DNA of 64,000 bases, from the NCBI GenBank assembly GCA_938045805.1, contig CALIBL010000035.1:248001-312000 (forward strand), written 5' to 3'. Shown here piece by piece: positions 1-8,531 of the stretch; the stretch's first letter is position 1; each line of letters begins with the position of its first letter. Both the position numbers and the translations under genes were made by a program. The DNA comes from an uncultured Rubripirellula sp. Lineage in GTDB: Bacteria; Planctomycetota; Planctomycetia; Pirellulales; Pirellulaceae. The notes beneath the pieces are model-generated. The model worked only from the letters and a program-made list of their open reading frames with translations. It did no database searches and had not been told where the DNA came from.

Positions 1-197
1 GAAGCTTGATCCGCAATCGACAGTGCGAATGACTGTGTTGCTAAAGACTTGACCTGCGCGGCCAAGCCGAGCCCGCGGACATGAGTTCCGTCTACGTCGC
101 TGACGGGTTCAAGGCTGGCAAGCCCAAATGCTCTCAGCTCTTCCGCTGAGGCTTGTGTTCCAAGTGCGAGTGCTAACAGTAAGCAGAATAATCGCAT
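1..197 (-). CDS. Small secreted hypothetical protein, N-terminal part (runs off the left edge)
   Basis: Own reverse-strand translation: MRLFCLLLALALGTQASAEELRAFGLASLEPVSDVDGTHVRGLGLAAQVKSLATQSFALSIADQAS...; signal peptide; GGAGAG ribosome-binding site just upstream of the ATG at 197. Confidence 0.7.
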   Translation of the reverse strand, partial: MRLFCLLLALALGTQASAEELRAFGLASLEPVSDVDGTHVRGLGLAAQVKSLATQSFALSIADQA

Positions 198-967
198 CAA
201 ACTCTCCAATATGAAAAACAGGTGTGAATGATCGCTGCTCGTTCGAACCTTAGGAGCAAACAGCTGAATTAGTTACATGCCGAGTCCGTTCACGTGAGCT
301 AGCGTTTTGCTAGTTCATTTTTTTATGTTTCTTCCACCCAAATTGGAATTAATCCAGCTTTTCTCGCCCGCTAAAACCTTCCAAATCGCTCCTAGCGGCG
401 CAAGCCGACGTCTTGAGTTCGGATCGTGTTGGATACAACCTTTTTCATGTATTTGAAGCTGATTCGTCTTGTACTCTCTCTTCTAAATTTAGTGAAACGA
501 CTTTGCGGACATCGCCAAATGCGCTTGTTAGGCGACCAATCACGACTTCACCGACTTTGATGTCTGATGAAGGACTGGTGCGTGCTTTAACGCAAACTTA
601 GAAGGATCGGACCTGCACGACGTCAAACCAAACGCAGCAACCAAGCCAAAGCGATCCGCAACATTAGGCTGCGGATCTCACGCACACCCGCGATTGTCGT
701 CAGCCTCCCTCATTGCGTGGCCGATTCTCTTTGCCTGACCGGCACAATCGATAAAACTCGATAGGCATGTCGATACGGCTGCTCGTTCCCTAGCAAAGGG
801 TTCACCATTGATTACCGAGAAATCGATACACACAGATACACCGGAAGATGTGTGTGCCAATCCTCTATATCGCCGTACAGAATCGTCGCACAGAGTTGAT
901 CAAGTTCGCCATCTTGATACACGATTAAGTTTCTCCACCTATCAAAAGCTTCACAGCGAGAAAGAAA

Positions 968-1390
968 ATGCGTCATCAAACCGTTTTGATTGTGGCACTC
1001 ATTTCTATCTTTGCCGTATCTCAATCCTTTGCGGACCAACCGCATCAGGTCGGTGCCGACACAGTTAACCTCTTAGAGATGTATGGACTAGAAGCTGTTC
1101 AGCCGATCAAAACTTCAACCGCATCGTCGGTTCGGGGTGAAGGTGGTGTCGCACAAACAAGCGGCTTCAGTTTTGTCAGCGGGATTCTGGTTGACCCCAA
1201 CACGACCAGTAATATTTTCGGACTCGATGCCAACTCGGCTTTTTCTCTACTCACGCTCGATGATCCAATTCGCCCTGCTGATCCCATCCACCAGCATCAG
1301 TCCCAACTGGAGCTTGAGTTGATCGTGGACAGCTATTTTTCCAACATTTTGGGCGGAGCCGGCGGAGCTGCTGCTGCCTATTTCAGGTAA
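968..1390 (+). CDS. Small secreted hypothetical protein with YGL...VRGxGG motif
   Basis: 140 aa ORF, signal peptide MRHQTVLIVALISIFAVSQSFA, motif LLEMYGLEAVQPIKTSTASSVRGEGG resembling the protein at 1-197; Gly/Ala-rich C-terminus. Confidence 0.65.
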   Translation: MRHQTVLIVALISIFAVSQSFADQPHQVGADTVNLLEMYGLEAVQPIKTSTASSVRGEGGVAQTSGFSFVSGILVDPNTTSNIFGLDANSAFSLLTLDDPIRPADPIHQHQSQLELELIVDSYFSNILGGAGGAAAAYFR

Positions 1391-1462
1391 TGCGATTGTG
1401 ATTCTTGACGGGTCATCGAGAGAATTCTCGTCGCCATGGAAGAAGCTAGAACAAGATGACCA

Positions 1463-3103
1463 TCAGCGAGCAGCTACTTCTGAGGTGAGAAGCGACCGAG
1501 AATCGACGGCTCGTGCGAAGACGACGCGACTTGGCTTGTAGCGAAAATCAAGAATGATTTCTCGGTGTGCATGATGCTTATTGGGGTGGCTGATCCCTGT
1601 GGACATAAAGTGGAAGGCGTTACCCACGTTTGTGAAGTAAGGGGCAAACAGCCTCATCTCTTTCAAATCCAGCGTTCCACTTCGTCGAAGCCAATCGATC
1701 GCCATGTACTGCTTCCCCGAAATCCGAGCTTCGCTAGAGTATCTATAGATCCCGAGTTGATCACGACTTGTCACGATCCGATTCACCACGTCAGGTAACA
1801 TGCCTGGGACGGCGAAAAGAACCTGCTCGGGTGATTGATTGACATTCACCTGAGCAAGAACTGGCGTGCCCAGAACAAAAGACAGCTGCTCGTTGATCTT
1901 CGGAAGTAGCTGATCGAAGGTATAGTCATTTTCAGGCCAAGGACTTTCGAGCAAAAGGGAGCCGTCCTCAGACTGATACTCGACCGAGACACCCACCAAG
2001 TCGTAGGCCGATCGAACGAGGAACCCACCATCGGTATCGATCATCAAAGGACCACGCTGCTCGACCCTTGTGAGCGCAGACGCGTCCTGCTCGCTTTCAA
2101 CATTCTCCCCACGCTGCTGTGCCGCCCTTTGCCGAGTTTGTTCCGCAGCATCCAAAGCGAATTCATCCTTAACGAGAATCGTCTTGTCCTTTGGACCAAC
2201 CATTCGATAAGCAACAACGTAGGTTGCGATGTCCTCACCCAACACACGCTCAAGATCATCGAACAGTTGCACCAAGTCGTCTTGATTGACGAGTACCTTC
2301 TTTTCGCCATCTGCCCGATACACCGACGGTCCGCCATTCACCGTCAGGAAAGCGGAGAATCCAAGGCGTTCACGACCTGATGAACTCGACATGGAGTCAA
2401 GACTCTTTAACGGGAAGTTAACAATTGGCTCTGAAGACCAGGGTGATGATGCACGCGACCCGTAGAGTAATTCAGGTGTCATACCTCGAACGCCGAGCAG
2501 GTCCTCCAACTGCTCTAAACGTTGATTCCTCGCTTTTGCACCTGCTGATTTTGATTGATAGTAAGAAGACTCCGCGCCGAATTCTCTCTGTTCCTCATCC
2601 TCGTCCATCCAATCCAAGATGGAATCGGCGATGGCGAGAGTCATCCTAGGAATACACATGAGCATGCGACGCGCTTCAGGTGCATAAAGCTTATCAAGCG
2701 GTAGATGATTCAAATTGAGCTTACAGGATTCATCGGCGACTCCCGGAATCCATGCGGATCTTTCATGATCCCAGCATGACACCTGAAACTCACCAAAGAG
2801 TTGATCTCTCTTGTCTTGCTGATCGCTGCGAGGGACCGTTGAACGGACTTCACCGGTCCACTGCTCCGGCCACTCAACCTTCCCTTGATCGGACTGAAAA
2901 GCCGACTGAATCTTCGCCCTGGTGTAAGCGATCCCCGATTCCGACAGGGAATTCGCCTGACGAGCCTGAAGTGCACCAGTGGACGCGACGTTAGAAATCA
3001 GCATCCGCTCAGAGAAGAGGTAGGCTGCTGAAATCAAGATCAAAAGCAGCACACAAACCACGAGCATTAAAAAGCCATCGCGTCCGTCAGTCTCACGTGT
3101 CAT
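1463..3103 (-). CDS. General secretion pathway protein K-like minor pseudopilin (T2SS GspK)
   Basis: Prepilin-like N-terminus DGFLMLVVCVLLLILISAAYLFSERML, then GspK-like CKLNLNHLPLDKL...ADSILDWMDEDEEQREFGAESSYY. ORF opens at 3217, but MTRETDGRDG at 3103 is the more plausible start. Confidence 0.8.
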   Translation of the reverse strand: MTRETDGRDGFLMLVVCVLLLILISAAYLFSERMLISNVASTGALQARQANSLSESGIAYTRAKIQSAFQSDQGKVEWPEQWTGEVRSTVPRSDQQDKRDQLFGEFQVSCWDHERSAWIPGVADESCKLNLNHLPLDKLYAPEARRMLMCIPRMTLAIADSILDWMDEDEEQREFGAESSYYQSKSAGAKARNQRLEQLEDLLGVRGMTPELLYGSRASSPWSSEPIVNFPLKSLDSMSSSSGRERLGFSAFLTVNGGPSVYRADGEKKVLVNQDDLVQLFDDLERVLGEDIATYVVAYRMVGPKDKTILVKDEFALDAAEQTRQRAAQQRGENVESEQDASALTRVEQRGPLMIDTDGGFLVRSAYDLVGVSVEYQSEDGSLLLESPWPENDYTFDQLLPKINEQLSFVLGTPVLAQVNVNQSPEQVLFAVPGMLPDVVNRIVTSRDQLGIYRYSSEARISGKQYMAIDWLRRSGTLDLKEMRLFAPYFTNVGNAFHFMSTGISHPNKHHAHREIILDFRYKPSRVVFARAVDSRSLLTSEVAAR

Positions 3104-3587
3104 GGGAACCGGCGCACATCTTCCCCGCTGAAAAATAGCTAAAGGAATTCTGTCCAACCGGTTACTCAATGACCTAGACCTAACGTCATTACATGAAGGA
3201 AGCGTTCCATCAATCATTCGAAAAAATGGGCCCCCACGGCGTAAGCTGATGAGACTCTTGCACCGCGACGAGACTCTCGACTCAGTGCAACCCTAGGTCA
3301 TTCAAGATGCATTCGCGTGGAACCAAGTGATTGACTTTGTTGGCAACTTGCATCGGATTCAGGTTCGTAACGGTTATTACCGTTTTAACACTGCGAAAAA
3401 CGTGTTTGGCACGCACTGCTCAGATTGAATGCCGGTTGATTAGGGATTACTGGATCGCGGCGTACTCGAAAACTGATTCAATACCGCAGCTCTGTGGTGC
3501 GTCGGCAGCCCAAGCATTTTCCGAATTCAGCCATTTGGATCCGCCAATGCTTGACAAGGTAGCACGCGAGCATCATTTCAATTCAAG

Positions 3588-3637
3588 ACCCGCAAAAAAC
3601 CCGCAAAAAACCCGCAAAATCCACAAAATCGGCAAAA
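3588..3637. repeat. Three tandem 11-bp units (acccgcaaaaa) followed by further in-phase A-tracts
   Basis: acccgcaaaaa/acccgcaaaaa/acccgcaaaat at 3588-3620, then cacaaaatcggcaaaagg; five A-tracts spaced about 9-11 bp. Confidence 0.75.
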
Positions 3638-3725
3638 GGCGTATTGTCTGCATAACCGTTACAACTAGAATTTTTGGTGCACGGGGTTATCGCTTCAATC
3701 CTCCACTTGGACAGGTAACCCAATC

Positions 3726-5492
3726 ATGAAGAAAACGATAAGTCGCCGTCAGGCGATAGGGTCGATAAGCGCTGCTGCAGCAGCGACGACCATTTCTGCG
3801 AGTCTAGGAGCCCGGCGCTCTAGATCTCGCGATCGGTCAGGCCGTGGTTCGTCATCACGGGGCGGCGACACTCGCAGTGAGCGACTCGAAGCTGAAACCG
3901 TTGTTGACGCTCGTGTCGGCACGCCGATTCAGTTTGAGAAATTCACCCAGGAAATGCCGATCCCCCCAATCAAGCAGCCTCTTGCCGTCGGCAAAGGTAA
4001 CGAACCGTGGGTAGTCGGTGATTGCTTCCACGGAGTGGCACCTGAGTATTTCACCAGAACCGTCTCCGAAGACCCAACTCTAAAATACCCAGAAAAGTAC
4101 CCTGAAAAGTACTACGAGATGCATCTGCGAGACGTCGTGGGTGAGGTCATCCCAGGGGTTCAAACTCCATGCTGCGGTTATGACGGTATCGTCCCTGGCC
4201 CCACGTTCAAGTCACGTGGACTCGAGCCAATCATTGTGCGTCTTTACAACCACACGCACTACGAAACCTCCATGCACCTCCACGGTGGCCACAACCCATC
4301 ACACTCTGACGGGTACCCGAACTTCTACGTTCTTCCCGGCCAAGCTCGTGACTACTACTACACCAACACGATCCCGTATCATCACGGTGTCCCAGATGTT
4401 GGCGAAGCACCTTCGACCATGTGGTATCACGATCACGGCATGGACGTGACAGCGCACACTTGCGTACTCGGCATGGCTGGATTCCATATTCAGATCGACG
4501 ATTTCGAGCAAGGCTTGATCGATCGCAATGTTCTTCCGAGTGATCCTTACGATATCCCCGTGATGATCGCCGATAAACGTTTCAACTCCGATGGGACGAT
4601 CTTCTTCGATCCACTCGATCACAATGGCTACCTAGGTGACGTCTACACGGTTAACGGGAAAGCACATCCCTACTTCCGAGTTCAACGACGCAAGTATCGA
4701 TTCCGTTTCTTGAACGCATCGAACGCGCGACACATTGAACTCCGGCTCAGCGACGGGCGGCCATTTGTTGGACTTGCTAATGATAGTTGGCTCTTCCCTC
4801 ATGCGATGGAACGTGATTCCATTCTCATGAGTCCTGCCAAGCGTGCAGACGTTGTAATCGACTTCAGCAAAGTCGACGCCAACGAACTGTATCTGGAAAA
4901 CATCCTCCTGCAAAGCGATGGACGTGGCCCAGACGGTAAACTTCTGGATCGCGACACGCAGATTCCAGGCGTTGGACTCGTCAAATTCATCATCGAAGGC
5001 GATCCTGTTCCTGGTGATTGCAGCGTTGATGTCGGGACCGAACTTCGTGAGCACATTCCAATTTTGGAAAGTGAAATCGAAGCGACACGAGTCTTCGAAT
5101 TCCACCGTCGTAAAGGTGCATGGCAGATCAACCAAGAGTTCTATGATGAATTCAAGTCGAATGCTTGCCCACGCGTTGGATCGGCGGAACGCTGGATCCT
5201 TCGCAACACCGCCGGTGGCTGGTGGCATCCGATCCACATTCACCTAGAATCTCACCAGATCCAGACGATCGATGGACAGGCACCGCCAGAAGAGTGGGCT
5301 TACAAGAGTGATGTCGCGATGCTCGGACCAAACACCGAGACCGAACTCTTCATGAAGTTCCGTACCTTTACCGGTCCGTTCGTGTTCCACTGTCACAACT
5401 TGGAGCATGAGGACATGAGAATGATGTTCGTCTTTGACCCAATCAAAGACGGTCCTAAATCGAACCAACCGCTTTCGGCTTATTATCCGTAA
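3726..5492 (+). CDS. Multicopper oxidase (CotA/bilirubin-oxidase-like), Tat-exported
   Basis: Twin-arginine SRRQAIG leader; copper motifs MHLHGGH, WYHDHGMD, HPIHIHLESH and FHCHNLEHEDMRMM. Confidence 0.93.
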   Translation: MKKTISRRQAIGSISAAAAATTISASLGARRSRSRDRSGRGSSSRGGDTRSERLEAETVVDARVGTPIQFEKFTQEMPIPPIKQPLAVGKGNEPWVVGDCFHGVAPEYFTRTVSEDPTLKYPEKYPEKYYEMHLRDVVGEVIPGVQTPCCGYDGIVPGPTFKSRGLEPIIVRLYNHTHYETSMHLHGGHNPSHSDGYPNFYVLPGQARDYYYTNTIPYHHGVPDVGEAPSTMWYHDHGMDVTAHTCVLGMAGFHIQIDDFEQGLIDRNVLPSDPYDIPVMIADKRFNSDGTIFFDPLDHNGYLGDVYTVNGKAHPYFRVQRRKYRFRFLNASNARHIELRLSDGRPFVGLANDSWLFPHAMERDSILMSPAKRADVVIDFSKVDANELYLENILLQSDGRGPDGKLLDRDTQIPGVGLVKFIIEGDPVPGDCSVDVGTELREHIPILESEIEATRVFEFHRRKGAWQINQEFYDEFKSNACPRVGSAERWILRNTAGGWWHPIHIHLESHQIQTIDGQAPPEEWAYKSDVAMLGPNTETELFMKFRTFTGPFVFHCHNLEHEDMRMMFVFDPIKDGPKSNQPLSAYYP

Positions 5493-5536
5493 GCGAAAAT
5501 TGATTTAAACATTACCTCTCAAAAAGGTACTCCCCT

Positions 5537-6322
5537 ATGAAGTTAGCACTCCTAAAAAAAGCTAGCTACTGTGCCCTATCGCTGTCCATGCTTTGGACAG
5601 CGGGGTGTCAGCAGCAGCAGGCGGGACTGGGAAGCCAGGATTCCGCTATCCAAACAGAACTGGATAAGAAAAACGCAGCTCGAGTAGCTTCGCTCTCGAC
5701 TGACACTTATGAAACTGTCATGAACGCTCGCGTTTCAGACCGTTTTCCTGACATTGATTTGATCGACCACCGCGGTCGTGACTTGCAGTTTTACACCGAT
5801 CTCATCGAAGACCGGGCCGTCTGCATTGTGTACTTCTACACGCGATGCGTCGGTAGCTGCCCCATCACGACTCAGGTCGTCAAGAAACTGCGTAAAGACC
5901 TTGGCGAGGTATTTGGTGATGAACTTCTGTTCGTCTCCCTCACACTCGAGCCCGAAGTCGACTCGCCCGAAGAACTTCAGACCTACATGAAGATTCAAGG
6001 GATCGAGGATGATGAAAACCTGCCGGACTGGATCTATGCCACTGGTAATTTCGAAGAGTTAGACGCTCTAAGGAAAAACCTCGGAATTTACGATCTTGAT
6101 CCCATCATTGACGCCGACAAAACCGAGCACGCTGCGATCTTAACGTTTGGTAACGACCGAACAGATCGCTGGGCCGCTCTTCCCGTGGGCATGGATTACG
6201 AGCAACTGAAATCAGCAATGATTCGCATCATGGGTAACAACCCAAGACAGCGTTTTGCATCGCGAGTTCAGTATCGTGAGGAAATGATGAAACGCTTCCA
6301 AGAAAGCGTTGCGAAGAACTAG
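5537..6322 (+). CDS. SCO1/SenC family copper-chaperone lipoprotein
   Basis: Lipobox LWTAGC; thioredoxin fold with CVGSCP (CxxxCP) copper site and downstream conserved His (TEHAAIL). Confidence 0.9.
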   Translation: MKLALLKKASYCALSLSMLWTAGCQQQQAGLGSQDSAIQTELDKKNAARVASLSTDTYETVMNARVSDRFPDIDLIDHRGRDLQFYTDLIEDRAVCIVYFYTRCVGSCPITTQVVKKLRKDLGEVFGDELLFVSLTLEPEVDSPEELQTYMKIQGIEDDENLPDWIYATGNFEELDALRKNLGIYDLDPIIDADKTEHAAILTFGNDRTDRWAALPVGMDYEQLKSAMIRIMGNNPRQRFASRVQYREEMMKRFQESVAKN

Positions 6323-6336
6323 GGGTGCGAAGCGAC

Positions 6337-6385
6337 CGGTTCTCCCTGCTCTAGGGCGGGGAGAACCGTAGCGCTCGTCTTCTTT
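6337..6385 (+). terminator. Rho-independent-like terminator after the SCO1 gene
   Basis: Perfect 10-bp inverted repeat CGGTTCTCCC (6337-6346) / GGGAGAACCG (6359-6368) followed by a T-rich stretch, between convergent genes. Confidence 0.6.
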
Positions 6386-6437
6386 TCGGTCACCCGAATA
6401 AGGCAAGTTTCACACTGCCACGCCTTCTATCGACTGA

Positions 6438-8420
6438 TCACTTCAACGCTGTATTCACAGCATCTTGACCGCCCAACACCGGCAAACTCAGAACGGTTGC
6501 ATTTGGATCGACCAACAGTCTGGTGCCCGGTTCTGGATGCAATGTGAAATCCTTGTCGCTTGAAAAGATCATCAAGCCGATCTGCTGCCCAGCTGGTATG
6601 ACCTGATCATCGGGCTGAAGGTCAAATTCAAGGTCGTAAAACTGACCTTTGACCAGTGGTTCACTTTCTCGAATCGACCGGTGGTTCTGTGGGTCGGCCC
6701 AGCCTCGGGTAATGATGTTGTCGGTAATCTTCGCATCTCGACGACCATTCCATGGCAGTGAAACCACCCATACTGACAGATTCACCGCCGGTTGATCACT
6801 TCCAACTCGCACCTTGATCTTCGGGGTACCGGAGAGGTGCAATGGTTTCTTCAATGTTGGCGTCACATAAAGTAGTCGGTGCTTCGTCCACTCTGCCTGT
6901 GCGAGCATATCACCGGAGAACGAATAATTATCGATGACGGTTTCAATCCCCTGACCCTCAACCGCTGCTAAAGATAATTGCCCCGAAGCGGGAGACCCGG
7001 ACCGAGTAAAAAACTCGACCGGTGACGCATCAGGATGCGGGTACTCGGGGTAACTGGTGGGTTGATCCTGCGGCTTACCTTCTCGAACCACCCATGACTT
7101 TGGATCATCCTCAACACCATTTTCAACGCCGTGCAGGTAACGAGTGAACCAGCGATTCATCTGCTTCATTGGCGGAGGACCACCATGACCGCCTTGATGA
7201 AAGAAGGCTTGAAGTGGAATCCCTCTGCCTTTCAAAGCCTCGTAGATGCGAACGCTATGTTCGGGAACGACGTTCCAATCATTGAAGGCATGAGCCATTA
7301 ACACCGCAGCCTTAACCGGTTCAAGATCATTCAAGTAATCACGCCCGGCCCAGAAATCGTTGTAATCACCTGTAACACGATCAAAATTCTGCAGCATCTC
7401 CTTATCACGGATTTCACAGTTACAGTGCTCACGCATCGCCTCGGGTCCACTATGGACGTAGTCATAGAGGTAATCGATGTCTTCCCCAACGAAGCCGCCG
7501 GGATGACGGATCAAGCCGTTAGACCTGTAGTAGTGATAGTATGATGTATTAGGTGCAATTGGGATGATTGCCTCAAGGCCTTGAACACCCGTGGTTGCCG
7601 CTGACAAACACAAAGTTCCGTTGAACGACGTCCCAGTCATCCCCACTTTGCCGGTACACCAATCGGCAAAAACGGGATCGCCGCCCTGAGGCAGCGTGAA
7701 CCCTTTGGCTCGCCCACACAACCAGTCAACCACCGCCTTTGGAGCCAAGGATTCATTATCGCCTCCGATGGTCACGCAACCCTGGGAAAGCCCCGTTCCC
7801 GGTGATGAAGAATGGACAACCACGTAACCGCGAGGCACCCACTGTGCTTCATGTGATTTCGAAATGATCGGCCGCTTACCGGTACGTTGAATCGGAGGAA
7901 ACGCTTTTCTTGGAGTTGGCTCCTGACCCAATTCTTGGCGGGGATTCCAAAAGTATTCTTCGGAGTTGACTCCAGTTCCGGCAAAGTAGGGACTGGTGCA
8001 ATACACCACAGGTAGCCGCAGCCCATCGGTTTCGGTTTGCCTTGGTCGAGTCACACTGACATGCATTCGATCAAGCGACCCATCATCATCGGAATCAAAT
8101 TCCGTCTCCACCCAAAGATCTTCACGGATCCAGTAGGCAGAATCCTCAAATCCTTTAACCACTTGAGCTTCGCCATCACGAAACACAGGAATGTCTTTGG
8201 ATTGAGCAACCGCTTTGGAGAGTGAGCACAAACTGAGCGCAGCGAAGATACCACACAAGGAGAAGTATCGCCAAAGCCCATTCGCTCTAAATGGTTTCGA
8301 ACAAAACTTTGCTCCATCAAGAGTTCGAGATCGCACCTTGAAAAACATCCACCCCACCCCATACGAAAAATGACGAGAATAAAAACAAGCTTTAAAAACA
8401 CACACCTGAAACCACCCCAA
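6438..8420 (-). CDS. X-Pro dipeptidyl-peptidase (S15/CocE-NonD hydrolase family), secreted
   Basis: GMTGTSFNGTL nucleophile elbow; S15 N-terminal pattern; C-terminal jelly-roll (LHLSGTPKIKVRVGSDQPAVNLSVWV). True start may be an internal Met. Confidence 0.88.
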   Translation of the reverse strand: MGWFQVCVFKACFYSRHFSYGVGWMFFKVRSRTLDGAKFCSKPFRANGLWRYFSLCGIFAALSLCSLSKAVAQSKDIPVFRDGEAQVVKGFEDSAYWIREDLWVETEFDSDDDGSLDRMHVSVTRPRQTETDGLRLPVVYCTSPYFAGTGVNSEEYFWNPRQELGQEPTPRKAFPPIQRTGKRPIISKSHEAQWVPRGYVVVHSSSPGTGLSQGCVTIGGDNESLAPKAVVDWLCGRAKGFTLPQGGDPVFADWCTGKVGMTGTSFNGTLCLSAATTGVQGLEAIIPIAPNTSYYHYYRSNGLIRHPGGFVGEDIDYLYDYVHSGPEAMREHCNCEIRDKEMLQNFDRVTGDYNDFWAGRDYLNDLEPVKAAVLMAHAFNDWNVVPEHSVRIYEALKGRGIPLQAFFHQGGHGGPPPMKQMNRWFTRYLHGVENGVEDDPKSWVVREGKPQDQPTSYPEYPHPDASPVEFFTRSGSPASGQLSLAAVEGQGIETVIDNYSFSGDMLAQAEWTKHRLLYVTPTLKKPLHLSGTPKIKVRVGSDQPAVNLSVWVVSLPWNGRRDAKITDNIITRGWADPQNHRSIRESEPLVKGQFYDLEFDLQPDDQVIPAGQQIGLMIFSSDKDFTLHPEPGTRLLVDPNATVLSLPVLGGQDAVNTALK

Positions 8421-8531
8421 TCGAAATCATGATCAAAACCATCCCGTGTCAGTTACTCTGACGAACGCGTTTCTTACTCATCGTTAACATCACGGCGTGA
8501 CTGATTCAAAGTTCCTTTCAGGCACAATACA

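Noticed and set aside
413-860. Short ORFs between the two small secreted proteins
   Set aside because: No ribosome-binding site, signal peptide or shared motif; probably intergenic sequence.
3588-3620. Short tandem repeat considered as a CRISPR remnant
   Set aside because: The units are 11 bp with no spacers and no cas genes nearby; it fits phased A-tracts better.
3331-3729. 132-aa ORF before the multicopper oxidase gene
   Set aside because: It spans the repeats and inverted 11-mers, has no signal peptide or domain, and overlaps the MCO start; treated as regulatory DNA.
4632-5243. 203-aa minus-strand ORF inside the multicopper oxidase gene
   Set aside because: It is antisense to well-conserved copper-oxidase coding sequence; no signal or domain seen.
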